A stretch of 64,000 nucleotides of DNA from Anisus vortex (Eukaryota > Mollusca > Gastropoda > Planorbidae), in assembly GCA_949126835.1 (NCBI GenBank), contig CASBPS010000139.1, forward strand, positions 1 to 64,000, written 5' to 3'. The translations under genes were made by a program, and so were the position numbers. Below are positions 44,421-59,428 of the stretch, piece by piece. The notes below the pieces were generated by a model. The model ran no database searches. It saw only the letters and a list, made by a program, of their open reading frames with translations, and had not been told where the DNA came from. Each line of letters opens with the position of its first letter. Position 1 is the first letter of the stretch.

Positions 44421-46919
44421 AACACATAAATTCAGCCTTCATCGTGGTATATACTTTATATCTAATAAAAACACATAAATTCAGCCTTCATCGTGGTATA
44501 TACTTTATATCTAATAAAAACACATAAATTCAGCCTTCATCGTGGTATATGCTTTATATCTAATAAAAACACATAAATTCAGCTTTCATTGTGGTATATA
44601 CTTTATATCTAATAAAAAACACTAAAATTCAGCTTTCTTCGTGGTATATACTTTATATCTAATAAAAACACATATATTCAGCCTTCATCGTGGTATATAC
44701 TTTATATCTAATAAAAACACATAAATTCAGCCTTCATCATGGTATATACTTTATATCTAATAAAAACACATAAATTCAGCCTTCATCGTGGTATATACTT
44801 TATATCTAATAAAAACACATAAATTCAGCCTTCATCGTGGTATATACTTTATATCTAATAAAAAAAACTAAAATTCAGCCTTCATCGTGGTATATACTTT
44901 ATATCTAATAAAAACACATAAATTCAGCCTTCATCGTGGTATATACTTTATATCTAATAAAAACACATAAATTCAGCTTTCATTGTGGTATATACTTTAT
45001 ATCTAATAAAAAACACTAAAATTCAGCTTTCATTGTGGTATATACTTTATATCTAATAAAAACACATAAATTCAGCTTTAATCTTGGTATATTCTTTATA
45101 TCTAATAAAAACACATAAATTTAGCCTTAATCATGTTATATACTTTATATCTAATAAAAACACATAAATTCAACCTTCATCGTGGTATATACTTTATATC
45201 TAATAAAAACACATAAATTCAGCCTTCATCGTGGTATATACTTTATATCTAATAAAAACACATAAATTCAGCCTTCATCGTGGTATATACTTTATATCTA
45301 ATAAAAACATTAAAATTCAGCCTTCATCGTGGTATATACTTTATATCTAATAAAAACACATAAATTCAGCTTTCATTGTGGTATATACTTTATATCTAAT
45401 AAAAAACAGTAAAATTCAGCTTTCATCGTGGTATATACTTTAAATCTCATAAAAACACATAAATTCAGCCTTCATCGTGGTATATACTTTATATCTAATA
45501 AAAAACACATAAATTCAGCCTTCATCGTGGTATATACTTTATATCTAATAAAAAAAACTAAAATTCAGCCTTCATCGTGGTATATACTTTATATCTAATA
45601 AAAACACATAAATTCAGCCTTCATCGTGGTATATACTTTATATCTAATAAAAACACATAAATTCAGCTTTCATTGTGGTATATACTTTATATCTAATAAA
45701 AAACACTAAAATTCAGCTTTCATTGTGGTATATACTTTATATCTAATAAAAACACATAAATTCAGCCTTCATCGTGGTATATACTTTATATCTAATAAAA
45801 AACACTAAAATTCAGCCTTCATCGTGGTATATACTTTATATCTAATAAAAACACATAAATTCAGCTTTAATCTTGGTATATTCTTTATATCTAATAAAAA
45901 CACATAAATTTAGCCTTAATCATGTTATATACTTTATATCTATTAAAAACACATAAATTCAACCTTCATCGTGGTATATACTTTATATCTAATAAAAACA
46001 CATAAATTCAGCCTTCATCGTGGTATATACTTTATATCTAATAAAAACACATAAATTCAGCCTTCATCGTGGTATATACTTTATATCTAATAAAAAACAT
46101 TAAAATTCAGCATTCATCGTGGTATATACTTTATATCTAATAAAAACACATAAATTCAGCTTTCATTGTGGTATATACTTTATATCTAATAAAAAACAGT
46201 AAAATTCAGCTTTCATCGTGGTATATACTTTATATCTCATAAAAACACATAAATTCAGCCTTCATCGTGGTATATACTTTATATCTAATAAAAAACACTA
46301 AAATTCAGCCTTCATCGTGGTATATACTTTATATCTAATAAAAACACATAAATTCAGCTTTCATTGTGGTATATACTTTATATCTAATAAAAAACACTAA
46401 AATTCAGCCTTCATCGTGGTATATACTTTATATCTAATAAAAACACATAAATTCAGCTTTCGTTGTGGTATATACTTTATATCTAATAAAAAACACTAAA
46501 ATTCAGCCTTCATCGTGGTATATACTTTATATCTTATAAAAACACATAAATTCAGCCTTCATCGTGGTATATACTTTATATCTAATAAAAACACATAAAT
46601 TCAGCCTTCATCGTGGTATATACTTTATATCTAATAAAAACACATAAATTCAGCCTTCATCGTGGTATATACTTTAAATCTAATAAAAACACATAAATCC
46701 AGCCTTCATCATGGTATATACTTTATATCTAATAAAAACACATAAATTCAGCCTTCATCATGGTATATACTTTATATCTAATAAAAACACATAAATTCAA
46801 CCTTCATCGTGGTATATACTTTATATCTAATAAAAACACATAAATTCAGCCTTCATCGTGGTATATACTTTATATCTAATAAAAACACATAAATTCAGCC
46901 TTCATCGTGGTATATACTT

Positions 46920-49460
46920 TATATCTAATAAAAAACACTAAAATTCGGCCTTCATCGTGGTATATACTTTATATCTAATAAAAACACATAAATTCAGCTT
47001 TCATTGTGGTATATACTTTATATCTAATAAAAAACACTAAAATTCAGCTTTCATCGTGGTATATACTTTATATCTAATAAAAACACATAAATTCAGCCTT
47101 CATCGTGGTATATACTTTATATCTAATAAAAAACACTAAAATTCAGCCTTCATCGTGGTATATACTTTATATCTAATAAAAACACATAAATTCATCTTTC
47201 ATTGTGGTATATACTTTATATCTAATAAAAAACACTAAAATTCAGCTTTCATCGTGGTATATACTTTATATCTAATAAAAACACATAAATTCAGCCTTCA
47301 TCGTGGTATATACTTTATATCTAATAAAAACACATAAATTCAGCCTTCATCTTTGTATATACTTAATATCTAATAAAAACACATAAATTCAGCCTTCATC
47401 GTGGTATATACATTATATCTAATAAAAACACATAAATTCAGCCTTCATCGTGGTATATAATTTATATCTAATAAAAAACACTAAAATTCAGCCTTCATCG
47501 TGGTATATACTTTATATCTAATAAAAAACACTAAAATTCAGCCTTCATCGTGGTATATACTTTATATCTAATAAAAAACACTAAAATTCAGCCTTCATCG
47601 TGGTATATACTTTATATCTAATAAAAACACATAAATTCAGCCTTAATCTTGGTATATACTTTATATCTAATAAAAACACATAAATTCAGCCTTCATCGTG
47701 GTATATACTTTATATCTAATAAAAACACATACATTCAGCCTTCATCGTGGTATATACTTTATATCTAATAAAAACACATAAATTCAGCCTTCATCGTGGT
47801 ATATACTTTATATCTAATAAAAACACATAAATTCAGCCTTCATCGTGGTATATACTTTATATCTAATAAAAAACACTAAAATTTAGCCTTCATCGTGGTA
47901 TATACTTTATATCTAATAAAAAACATTAAAATTCAGCCTTCATCGTGGTATATACTTTATATCTAATAAAAACACATAAATTCAGCTTTCATTGTGGTAT
48001 ATACTTTATATCTAATAAAAAACAGTAAAATTCAGCTTTCATCGTGGTATATACTTTATGTCTCATAAAAACACATAAATTCAGCCATCATCGTGGTATA
48101 TACTTTATATCTAATAAAAAACACAAAAATTCAGCCTTCATCGTGGTATATACTTTATATCTAATAAAAACACATAAATTCAGCTTTCATTGTGGTATAT
48201 ACTTTATATCTAATAAAAAATACTAAAATTCAGCCTTCATCGTGGTATATACTTTATATCTAATAAAAACACATAAATTCAGCTTTCATTGTGGTATATA
48301 CTTTATATCTAATAAAAAACACTAAAATTCAGCCTTCATCGTGGTATATACTTTATATCTTATAAAAACACATAAATTCAGCCTTCATCGTGGTATATAC
48401 TATATATCTAATAAAAACACATAAATTCAGCCTTCATCGTGGTATATACTTTATATCTAATAAAAACACATAAATTCAGCCTTCATCGTGGTATATACTT
48501 TATATCTAATAAAAACACATAAATCCAGCCTTCATCATGGTATATACTTTATATCTAATAAAAACACATAAATTCAGCCTTCATCATGGTATATACTTTA
48601 TATCTAATAAAAACACATAAATTCAACCTTCATCGTGGTATATACTTTATATCTAATAAAAACACATAAATTCAGCCTTCATCGTGGTATATACTTTATA
48701 TCTAATAAAAACACATAAATTCAGCCTTCATCGTGGTATATACTTTATATCTAATAAAAAACTAAAATTCAGCCTTCATCGTGGTATATACTTTTTATCT
48801 CATAAAAACACATAAATTCAGCCTTCATCGTGGTATATACTTTATATCTAATAAAAAACACTAAAATTCAGCCTTCATCGTGGTATATGCTTTATATCTT
48901 ATAAAAACACATAAATTTAGCCTTCATCGTGGTATATACTTTATATCTAATAAAAACACATAAATTCAGCCTTCATCGTGGTATATACTTTATATCTAAT
49001 AAAAACACATAAATTCAGCCTTCATCGTGGTATATACTTTATATCTAATAAAAACACATAAATCCAGCCTTCATCATGGTATATACTTTATATCTAATAA
49101 AAACACATAAATTCAGCCTTCATCATGGTATATACTTTATATCTAATAAAAAACACATAAATTCAGCCTTTATCGTGGTATATACTTTATATCTAATAAA
49201 AACACATAAATTCAACCTTCATCGTGGTATATACTTTATATCTAATAAAAACACATAAATTCAGCCTTTATCGTGGTATATACTTTATATCTAATAAAAA
49301 CACATAAATTCAGACTTCATCGTGGTATATACTTTATATCTAATAAAAAACACTCAAATTCAGCCTTCATCGTGGTATATACTTTATATCTAATAAAAAC
49401 ACTAAAATTCAGCTTTCATCGTGGTATATACTTTATATCTAATAAAAACACATAAATTCA
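46920..49460. repeat. Block repeated at +5,959 bp, left copy
   Basis: Tracers at 47,355 (TTTGTATATACTTAATATC), 48,400 (GTATATACTATATATC), 48,762 (AATAAAAAACTAAAATTC) and 49,273 onward recur at 53,314, 54,359, 54,721 and 55,231. Offsets are 5,959, 5,959, 5,959 and 5,958. The block is also related to the 14-16, 21-23 and 28-30 kb blocks; the second and third tracers lie exactly 19,201 bp after their copy 3 positions. Confidence 0.85.
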
Positions 49461-50149
49461 GCCTTCATCGTGGTATATACTTTATATCTAATAAAAAACA
49501 CTATAATTCAGCCTTCATCGTGGTATATACTTTATATCTAATAAAAAACACTAAAATTCAGCCTTCATCGTGGTATATACTTTATATCTAATAAAAACAC
49601 ATAAATTCAGCTTTCATTGTGGTATATACTTTATATCTAATAAAAAACACTAAAATTCAGCCTTCATCGTGGTATATACTTTATATCTAATAAAAACACA
49701 TAAATTCAGTTTTCATTGTGGTATATACTTTATATCTAATAAAAAACACTAAAATTCAGCCTTCATCGTGGTATATACTTTATATCTTATAAAAACACAT
49801 AAATTCAGCCTTCATCGTGGTATATACTTTATATCTAATAAAAACACATAAATTCAGCCTTCATCGTGGTATATACTTTATATCTAATAAAAACACATAA
49901 ATTCAGCCTTCATCGTGGTATATACTTTATATCTAATAAAAACACATAAATCCAGCCTTCATCATGGTATATACTTTATATCTAATAAAAACACATAAAT
50001 TCAGCCTTCATCATGGTATATACTTTATATCTAATAAAAACACATAAATTCAACCTTCATCGTGGTATATACTTTATATCTAATAAAAACACATAAATTC
50101 AGCCTTCATCGTGGTATATACTTTATATCTAATAAAAACACATAAATTC

Positions 50150-52880
50150 AGCCTTCATTGTGGTATATACTTTATATCTAATTAAAACACATAAATTTAG
50201 CTTTCATCGTGGTGTATACTTTATATCTAATAAAAACACATAAATTCAGCCTTCATCGTGGTATATACTTTACATCTAATAAAAACACATAAATTCAGCC
50301 TTCATTGTGGTATATACTTTATATCTAATTAAAACACATAAATTCAGCTTTCATCGTAGTGTATACTTTATATCTAATAAAAACACATAAATTCAGCCTT
50401 CATCGAGGTATATACTTTTTATCTAATAAAAACACATAAATTCAGCCTTCATCGTGGTATATACTTTATATCTAAAAAAAACACATAAATTCAGCCTTCA
50501 TCGTGGTATATACTTTATATCTAATAAAAACAAATAAATTCAGCCTTCATCGTGGTATATACTTTATATCTAATAAAAACACATAAATTCAGCCTTCATC
50601 ATGGTATATACTTTACATCTAATAAAAGCACATAAATTCAGCCTTCATCGTGGTATATACTTTATATCTAATAAAAACACATAAATTTAGCCTTCATTGT
50701 GGTTAATACTTTATATCTAATAAAAACACATAAATTCAGCCTTCATCGTGGTATATACTTTATATCTAATAAAAACACATAAATTTAGCCTTCATCGTGG
50801 TATATATTTTATATCTAATAAAAACACATAAATTCAGCCTTCATCGTGGTATATACTTTATATCTAATAAAAAACACTAAAATTCAGCCTTCATCGTGGT
50901 ATAAACTTTATATCTAAAAAAAACACATAAATTCAGCCTTCATTGTGGTATATACTTTATATCTAATAAAAACACATAAATTCAGCCTTTATCGTGGTAT
51001 ATACTTTATATCTAATAAAAACACATAAATTCAGCCTTCATCGTGGTATATACTTTATATCTAATAAAAAACACTAAAATTAAGCCTTCATCGTGGTATA
51101 TATTTTATATCTAATAAAAAACACATAAATTCAGCCTTCATCGTGGTATATACTTTATATCTAATAAAAAACACTAATATTCAGCCTTCATCGTGGTATA
51201 TACTTTATATCTAATAAAAACACATAAATTCAGCCTTCATCGTGGTATATACTTTATATTTAATAAAAAACACTAAAATTCAGCCTTCATCGTGGTATAT
51301 ACTTTATATCTAATAAAAACACATAAATTTACCCTTCATCGTGGTATATACTTTATATGTAATAAAAAACACTAAAATTCAGCCTTCATCGTGGTATATA
51401 CGTTATATCTAACAAAAACACATAAATTCAGCCTTCATCGTGGTATATACTTTATATCGAATGAAAACACATAAATTCAGCCTTCATCGTGGTATATACT
51501 TTATATCTAATAAAAACACATAAATTCAGCCTTCATCGTGGTATATACTTTATATCTAATTAAAACACATAAATTTAGCTTTCATCGTGGTGTATACTTT
51601 ATATCTAATAAAAACACATAAATTCAGCCTTCATCGTGGTATATACTTTACATCTAATAAAAACACATAAATTCAGCCTTCATTGTGGTATATACTTTAT
51701 ATCTAATAAAAACACATAAATTCAGCCTTCATCGTGGTATATACTTTATATCTAATAAACACACATAAATTTAGCCTTTATCGTGGTATATACTTTATAT
51801 CTAATAAAAACACATAAATTCAGCCTTCATCGTGGTATATACTTTACATCTAATAAAAAACACTAAAATTCAGCCTTCATCGTGGTATATACTTTATATC
51901 TAAAAAAAACACATAAATTTACCCTTCATAGTGGTATATACTTTATATCTAATAGAAAACACAATAATTCAGCCTTCATCGTGGTATATACTTTATATCT
52001 AATAAAAACACATAAATTCAGCCTTCATCGTGGTATATACTTTAAATCGAATGAAAACACATAAATTCAGCCTTCATCGTGGTATATACTTTATATCTAA
52101 TAAAAAACACTAAAATTCAGCCTTCATCAAGGTATATACTTTATATCTAATGAAAACACATAAATTCAGCCTTCATCATGGTATATACTTTACATCTAAT
52201 AAAAGCACATAAATTCAACCTTCATCGTGGTATATACTTTATATCTAATAAAAACACATAAATTCAGCCTTCATCGTGGTATATACTTTATATCTAATAA
52301 AAACACATAAATTCAGCCTTCATCGTTGTATATACTTTATATCTAATAAAAAAACACTAAAATTCAGGCTTCATCGTGGTATATACTTTATATCTCATAA
52401 AAACACATAAATTCAGCCTTCATCGTGGTATATACTTTACATCTAATAAAAAACACTAAAATACAGCCTTCATCGTGGTATATACTTTATATCTAATAAA
52501 ACACATAAATTCAGCCTTCATCGTGGTATAAACTTTATATCTAATAAAAAACACTAAAATTCAGCTTTCATCGTGGTATTTACTTTATATCTAATAAAAA
52601 ACACTAAAATTCAGCTTTAATCGTGGTATATACTATATATCTATTAAAAAACACTAAAATTCAGCCTTCATCGTGGTATATACTTTTTAACTAATAAAAA
52701 AAATAATTCAGAATTCATTGTGGTAGATACTTTATATCTAATAAAAACACATAAATTCAGCCTTCATCGTGGTATATACTTTATATCTAATAAAAACACA
52801 TAAATTTAGCCTTCATCGTGGTATATACTTTATATCTAATAAAACACATAAATTCAGCCTTCATCGTTGTATATACTTTA
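50150..52880. repeat. Diverged satellite island
   Basis: Monomers here have the same period and orientation but carry many private changes that are rare elsewhere: TAATTAAAACAC, GTGGTGTATAC, TTTACATCTAATA, AATAAAAGCAC, TCGAATGAAAACAC, ATTTACCCTTCATCG and GTGGTTAATAC. The most aberrant monomer, near 52,680-52,730, has lost most of the CACATAAATTC segment and reads GGTAGATAC. There is an internal repeat: GTGGTGTATAC at 50,214 recurs at 51,592 (1,378 bp, 28 monomers), with a related copy at 50,361. No gene or transposon is seen within the island. Confidence 0.75.
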
Positions 52881-55420
52881 TATCTAATAAAAAACACTAA
52901 AATTCAGCCTTCATCGTGGTATATACTTTATATCTAATAAAAACACATAAATTCAGCTTTCATTGTGGTATATACTTTATATCTAATAAAAAACACTAAA
53001 ATTCAGCTTTCATCGTGGTATATACTTTATATCTAATAAAAACACATAAATTCAGCCTTCATCGTGGTATATACTTTATATCTAATAAAAAACACTAAAA
53101 TTCAGCCTTCATCGTGGTATATACTTTATATCTAATAAAAACACATAAATTCATCTTTCATTGTGGTATATACTTTATATCTAATAAAAAACACTAAAAT
53201 TCAGCTTTCATCGTGGTATATACTTTATATCTAATAAAAACACATAAATTCAGCCTTCATCGTGGTATATACTTTATATCTAATAAAAACACATAAATTC
53301 AGCCTTCATCTTTGTATATACTTAATATCTAATAAAAACACATAAATTCAGCCTTCATCGTGGTATATACATTATATCTAATAAAAACACATAAATTCAG
53401 CCTTCATCGTGGTATATAATTTATATCTAATAAAAAACACTAAAATTCAGCCTTCATCGTGGTATATACTTTATATCTAATAAAAAACACTAAAATTCAG
53501 CCTTCATCGTGGTATATACTTTATATCTAATAAAAAACACTAAAATTCAGCCTTCATCGTGGTATATACTTTATATCTAATAAAAACACATAAATTCAGC
53601 CTTAATCTTGGTATATACTTTATATCTAATAAAAACACATAAATTCAGCCTTCATCGTGGTATATACTTTATATCTAATAAAAACACATACATTCAGCCT
53701 TCATCGTGGTATATACTTTATATCTAATAAAAACACATAAATTCAGCCTTCATCGTGGTATATACTTTATATCTAATAAAAACACATAAATTCAGCCTTC
53801 ATCGTGGTATATACTTTATATCTAATAAAAAACACTAAAATTTAGCCTTCATCGTGGTATATACTTTATATCTAATAAAAAACATTAAAATTCAGCCTTC
53901 ATCGTGGTATATACTTTATATCTAATAAAAACACATAAATTCAGCTTTCATTGTGGTATATACTTTATATCTAATAAAAAACAGTAAAATTCAGCTTTCA
54001 TCGTGGTATATACTTTATATCTCATAAAAACACATAAATTCAGCCTTCATCGTGGTATATACTTTATATCTAATAAAAAACACTAAAATTCAGCCTTCAT
54101 CGTGGTATATACTTTATATCTAATAAAAACACATAAATTCAGCTTTCATTGTGGTATATACTTTATATCTAATAAAAAACACTAAAATTCAGCCTTCATC
54201 GTGGTATATACTTTATATCTAATAAAAACACATAAATTCAGCTTTCATTGTGGTATATACTTTATATTTAATAAAAAACACTAAAATTCAGCCTTCATCG
54301 TGGTATATACTTTATATCTTATAAAAACACATAAATTCAGCCTTCATCGTGGTATATACTATATATCTAATAAAAACACATAAATTCAGCCTTCATCGTG
54401 GTATATACTTTATATCTAATAAAAACACATAAATTCAGCCTTCATCGTGGTATATACTTTATATCTAATAAAAACACATAAATCCAGCCTTCATCATGGT
54501 ATATACTTTATATCTAATAAAAACACATAAATTCAGCCTTCATCATGGTATATACTTTATATCTAATAAAAACACATAAATTCAACCTTCATCGTGGTAT
54601 ATACTTTATATCTAATAAAAACACATAAATTCAGCCTTCATCGTGGTATATACTTTATATCTAATAAAAACACATAAATTCAGCCTTCATCGTGGTATAT
54701 ACTTTATATCTAATAAAAAACTAAAATTCAGCCTTCATCGTGGTATATACTTTTTATCTCATAAAAACACATAAATTCAGCCTTCATCGTGGTATATACT
54801 TTATATCTAATAAAAAACACTAAAATTCAGCCTTCATCGTGGTATATACTTTATATCTTATAAAAACACATAAATTTAGCCTTCATCGTGGTATATACTT
54901 TATATCTAATAAAAACACATAAATTCAGCCTTCATCGTGGTATATACTTTATATCTAATAAAAACACATAAATTCAGCCTTCATCGTGGTATATACTTTA
55001 TATCTAATAAAAACACATAAATCCAGCCTTCATCATGGTATATACTTTATATCTAATAAAAACACATAAATTCAGCCTTCATCATGGTATATACTTTATA
55101 TCTAATAAAAACACATAAATTCAGCCTTTATCGTGGTATATACTTTATATCTAATAAAAACACATAAATTCAACCTTCATCGTGGTATATACTTTATATC
55201 TAATAAAAACACATAAATTCAGCCTTTATCGTGGTATATACTTTATATCTAATAAAAACACATAAATTCAGACTTCATCGTGGTATATACTTTATATCTA
55301 ATAAAAAACACTCAAATTCAGCCTTCATCGTGGTATATACTTTATATCTAATAAAAACACATAAATTCAGCCTTCATCGTGGTATATACTTTATATCTAA
55401 TAAAAAACACTAAAATTCAG
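52880..55420. repeat. Block repeated at +5,959 bp, right copy
   Basis: This is the counterpart of 46.9-49.5 kb. It begins directly after the diverged island and restores the ordinary monomer pattern, starting with a B monomer. It differs from the left copy by isolated substitutions and by a later divergence near 55.3 kb. Confidence 0.85.
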
Positions 55421-56239
55421 CCTTCAACGTGGTATATACTTTATATCTAATAAAAACACATAAATTCAGCTTTCATTGTGGTATATACTTTATATCTAAT
55501 AAAAAACACATAAATTCAGCCTTCATCGTGGTATATACTTTATATCTAATAAAAACACATAAATTCAGCCTTCATCGTGGTATATACTTTATATCTAATA
55601 AAAACACATAAATTCAGCCTTCATCGTGGTATATGCTTTATATCTAATAAAAACACATAAATTCAATTTTGATTGTGGTATATACTTTATATCTAATGAA
55701 AAACAATAAAATTCAGCTTTCTTCGTGGTATATACTTTATATCTAATAAAAACACATATATTCAGCCTTCATCGCGGTATATACTTTATATCTAATAAAA
55801 ACACATAAATTCAGCCTTCATCATGGTATATACTTTATATCTAATAAAAACACATAAATTCAGCCTTCATCGTGGTATATACTTTATATCTAATAAAAAC
55901 ACATAAATTCAGCCTTCATCGTGGTATATACTTTATATCTAATAAAAAAAACTAAAATTCAGCCTTCATCGTGGTATATACTTTATATCTAATAAAAACA
56001 CATAAATTCAGCCTTCATCGTGGTATATACTTTATATCTAATAAAAACACATAAATTCAGCTTTCATTGTGGTATATACTTTATATCTAATAAAAAACAC
56101 TAAAATTCAGCTTTCATTGTGGTATATACTTTATATCTAATAAAAACACATAAATTCAGCCTTCATCGTGGTATATACTTTATATCTAATAAAAAACACT
56201 AAAATTCAGCCTTCATCGTGGTATATACTTTATATCTAA

Positions 56240-58800
56240 TAAAAACACATAAATTCAGCTTTAATCTTGGTATATTCTTTATATCTAATAAAAACACATA
56301 AATTCAACCTTCATCGTGGTATATACTTTATATCTAATAAAAACACAAATTCAGCCTTCATCGTGGTATATTCTTAATATCTAATAAAAACACATAAATT
56401 CAGCCTTCATCGTGGTATATACATTATATCTAATAAAAACACATAAATTCAGCCTTCATCGTGGTATATAATTTATATCTAATAAATAACACTAAAATTT
56501 AGCCTTCATCGTGGTATATACTTTATATCTAATAAAAAACACTAAAATTCAGCCTTCATCGTGGTATATACTTTATATCTAATAAAAAACACTAAAATTC
56601 AGCCTTCATCGTGGTATATACTTTATATCTAATAAAAACACATAAATTCAGCCTTAATCTTGGTATATACTTTATATCTAATAAAAACACATAAATTCAG
56701 CCTTCATCGTGGTATATACTTTATATCTAATAAAAACACATACATTCAGCCTTCATCGTGGTATATACTTTATATCTAATAAAAACACATAAATTCAGCC
56801 TTCATCGTGGTATATACTTTATATCTAATAAAAACACATAAATTCAGCCTTCATCGTGGTATATACTTTATATCTAATAAAAAACACTAAAATTTAGCCT
56901 TCATCGTGGTATATACTTTATATCTAATAAAAAACATTAAAATTCAGCCTTCATCGTGGTATATACTTTATATCTAATTAAAACACATAAATTCAGCTTT
57001 CATTGTGGTATATACTTTATATCTAATAAAAAACAGTAAAATTCAGCTTTCATCGTGGTATATACTTTATATCTCATAAAAACACATAAATTCAGCCTTC
57101 ATCGTGGTATATACTTTATATCTAATAAAAAACACTAAAATTCAGCCTTCATCGTGGTATATACTTTATATCTAATAAAAACACATAAATTCAGCTTTCA
57201 TTGTGGTATATACTTTATATCTAATAAAAAACACTAAAATTCAGCCTTCATCGTGGTATATACTTTATATCTAATAAAAACACATAAATTCAGCTTTCAT
57301 TGTGGTATATACTTTATATCTAATAAAAAACACTAAAATTCAGCCTTCATCGTGGTATATACTTTATATCTTATAAAAACACATAAATTCAGCCTTCATC
57401 GTGGTATATACTTTATATCTAATAAAAACACATAAATTCAGCCTTCATCGTGGTATATACTTTATATCTAATAAAAAACACTAAAATTCAGCCTTCATCG
57501 TGGTATATACTTTATATCTAATAAAAACACATAAATTCAGCTTTAATCTTGGTATATTCTTTATATCTAATAAAAACACATAAATTCAACCTTCATCGTG
57601 GTATATACTTTATATCTAATAAAAACACAAATTCAGCCTTCATCGTGGTATATACTTAATATCTAATAAAAACACATAAATTCAGCCTTCATCGTGGTAT
57701 ATACATTATATCTAATAAAAACACATAAATTCAGCCTTCATCGTGGTATATAATTTATATCTAATAAATAACACTAAAATTTAGCCTTCATCGTGGTATA
57801 TACTTTATATCTAATAAAAAACACTAAAATTCAGCCTTCATCGTGGTATATACTTTATATCTAATAAAAAACACTAAAATTCAGCCTTCATCGTGGTATA
57901 TACTTTATATCTAATAAAAACACATAAATTCAGCCTTAATCTTGGTATATACTTTATATCTAATAAAAACACATAAATTCAGCCTTCATCGTGGTATATA
58001 CTTTATATCTAATAAAAACACATACATTCAGCCTTCATCGTGGTATATACTTTATATCTAATAAAAACACATAAATTCAGCCTTCATCGTGGTATATACT
58101 TTATATCTAATAAAAACACATAAATTCAGCCTTCATCGTGGTATATACTTTATATCTAATAAAAAACACTAAAATTTAGCCTTCATCGTGGTATATACTT
58201 TATATCTAATAAAAAACATTAAAATTCAGCCTTCATCGTGGTATATACTTTATATCTAATAAAAACACATAAATTCAGCTTTCATTGTGGTATATACTTT
58301 ATATCTAATAAAAAACAGTAAAATTCAGCTTTCATCGTGGTATATACTTTATATCTCATAAAAACACATAAATTCAGCCTTCATCGTGGTATATACTTTA
58401 TATCTAATAAAAAACACTAAAATTCAGCCTTCATCGTGGTATATACTTTATATCTAATAAAAACACATAAATTCAGCTTTCATTGTGGTATATACTTTAT
58501 ATCTAATAAAAAACACTAAAATTCAGCCTTCATCGTGGTATATACTTTATATCTAATAAAAACACATAAATTCAGCTTTCATTGTGGTATATACTTTATA
58601 TCTAATAAAAAACACTAAAATTCAGCCTTCATCGTGGTATATACTTTATATCTTATAAAAACACATAAATTCAGCCTTCATCGTGGTATATACTTTATAT
58701 CTAATAAAAACACATAAATTCAGCCTTCATCGTGGTATATACTTTATATCTAATAAAAACACATAAATTCAGCCTTCATCGTGGTATATACTTTATATCT
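56240..58800. repeat. 1,282-bp tandem duplication (26 monomers)
   Basis: The run with TTTAATCTTGGTATATTC, the shortened monomer AACACAAATTCAGCC (56,344 and 57,626) and AATAAATAACAC (56,490 and 57,772) occurs twice, 1,282 bp apart. The shortened monomer has lost three bases, AAACACATAAATTC becoming AAACACAAATTC. One difference between the halves is GTATATTCTTAATATC in the first and GTATATACTTAATATC in the second. Confidence 0.85.
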
Positions 58801-59418
58801 AATAAAAACACATAAATCCAGCCTTCATCATGGTATATACTTTATATCTAATAAAAACACATAAATTCAGCCTTCATCATGGTATATACTTTATATCTAA
58901 TAAAAACACATAAATTCAACCTTCATCGTGGTATATACTTTATATCTAATAAAAACACATAAATTCAGCCTTCATCGTGGTATATACTTTATATCTAATA
59001 AAAACACATAAATTCAGCCTTCATCGTGGTATATACTTTATATCTAATAAAAAACACTAAAATTCAGCCTTCATCGTGGTATATACTTTTTATCTCATAA
59101 AAACACATAAATTCAGCCTTCATCGTGGTATATACTTTATATCTAATAAAAAACACTAAAATTCAGCCTTCATCGTGGTATATACTTTATATCTAATAAA
59201 AACACATACATTCAGCTTTCATTGTGGTATATACTTTATATCTAATAAAAAACACTAAAATTCAGCCTTCATCGTGGTATATACTTTATATCTAATAAAA
59301 ACACTAAAATTCAGCTTTCATCGTGGTATATACTTTATCTATATATATAAAAAGACAGTGTTAAGCCCCGCGAGGATCCCCATTGGTCAATTTTAAAACA
59401 CGTTTGTCACTGACCTAT

Positions 59419-59428
59419 CTAGGCCTAG
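59419..59428. other. 10-bp palindrome CTAGGCCTAG
   Basis: This is a perfect self-complementary decamer in the GC-richer 5' third of the inserted element. Nothing else here suggests a function, and it may be chance. Confidence 0.4.

Larger units (their letters stand above)
29780..44478. repeat. Long segmental duplication of array, right copy
   Basis: This is the counterpart of about 0.54-13.1 kb. It is longer than the left copy because it holds extra local duplications: a 3,539-bp internal spacing where the left copy has 3,196-3,392 bp, a 1,035-bp repeat at about 41-43 kb, and a 688-bp repeat at about 43-44.5 kb. The two copies are nearly identical over hundreds of bases between indels, so the event is recent or has been maintained by conversion. 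Boundaries are approximate. Confidence 0.85.
1..59337. repeat. Tandem satellite array, 49/50-bp monomers (left block)
   Basis: An uninterrupted head-to-tail array of a 49-bp monomer (type A) mixed with a 50-bp form (type B). A consensus monomer can be read as five parts in order: GTGGTATATAC, TTTATATCTAATA, AAAACACATAAATTC, AGCC, TTCATC. It is about 73% A+T with the only CpG at the junction CATC|GTGG. Monomers differ mostly by single substitutions or one- or two-base indels in the A-tract. All copies lie in one orientation. The array starts mid-monomer, so it continues to the left. No gene is visible in this stretch. The form (short AT-rich monomer, near-identical copies, large-scale duplications) is that of heterochromatic or centromere-type satellite DNA; a centromeric role is inference only. 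I do not recognise this monomer as a named satellite family. Confidence 0.98.

Noticed and set aside
1..59337. CRISPR array (regular short repeats at constant spacing)
   Set aside because: There are no unique spacers: the whole 49/50-bp period is repeated. No cas-like gene is present and the context is eukaryotic.
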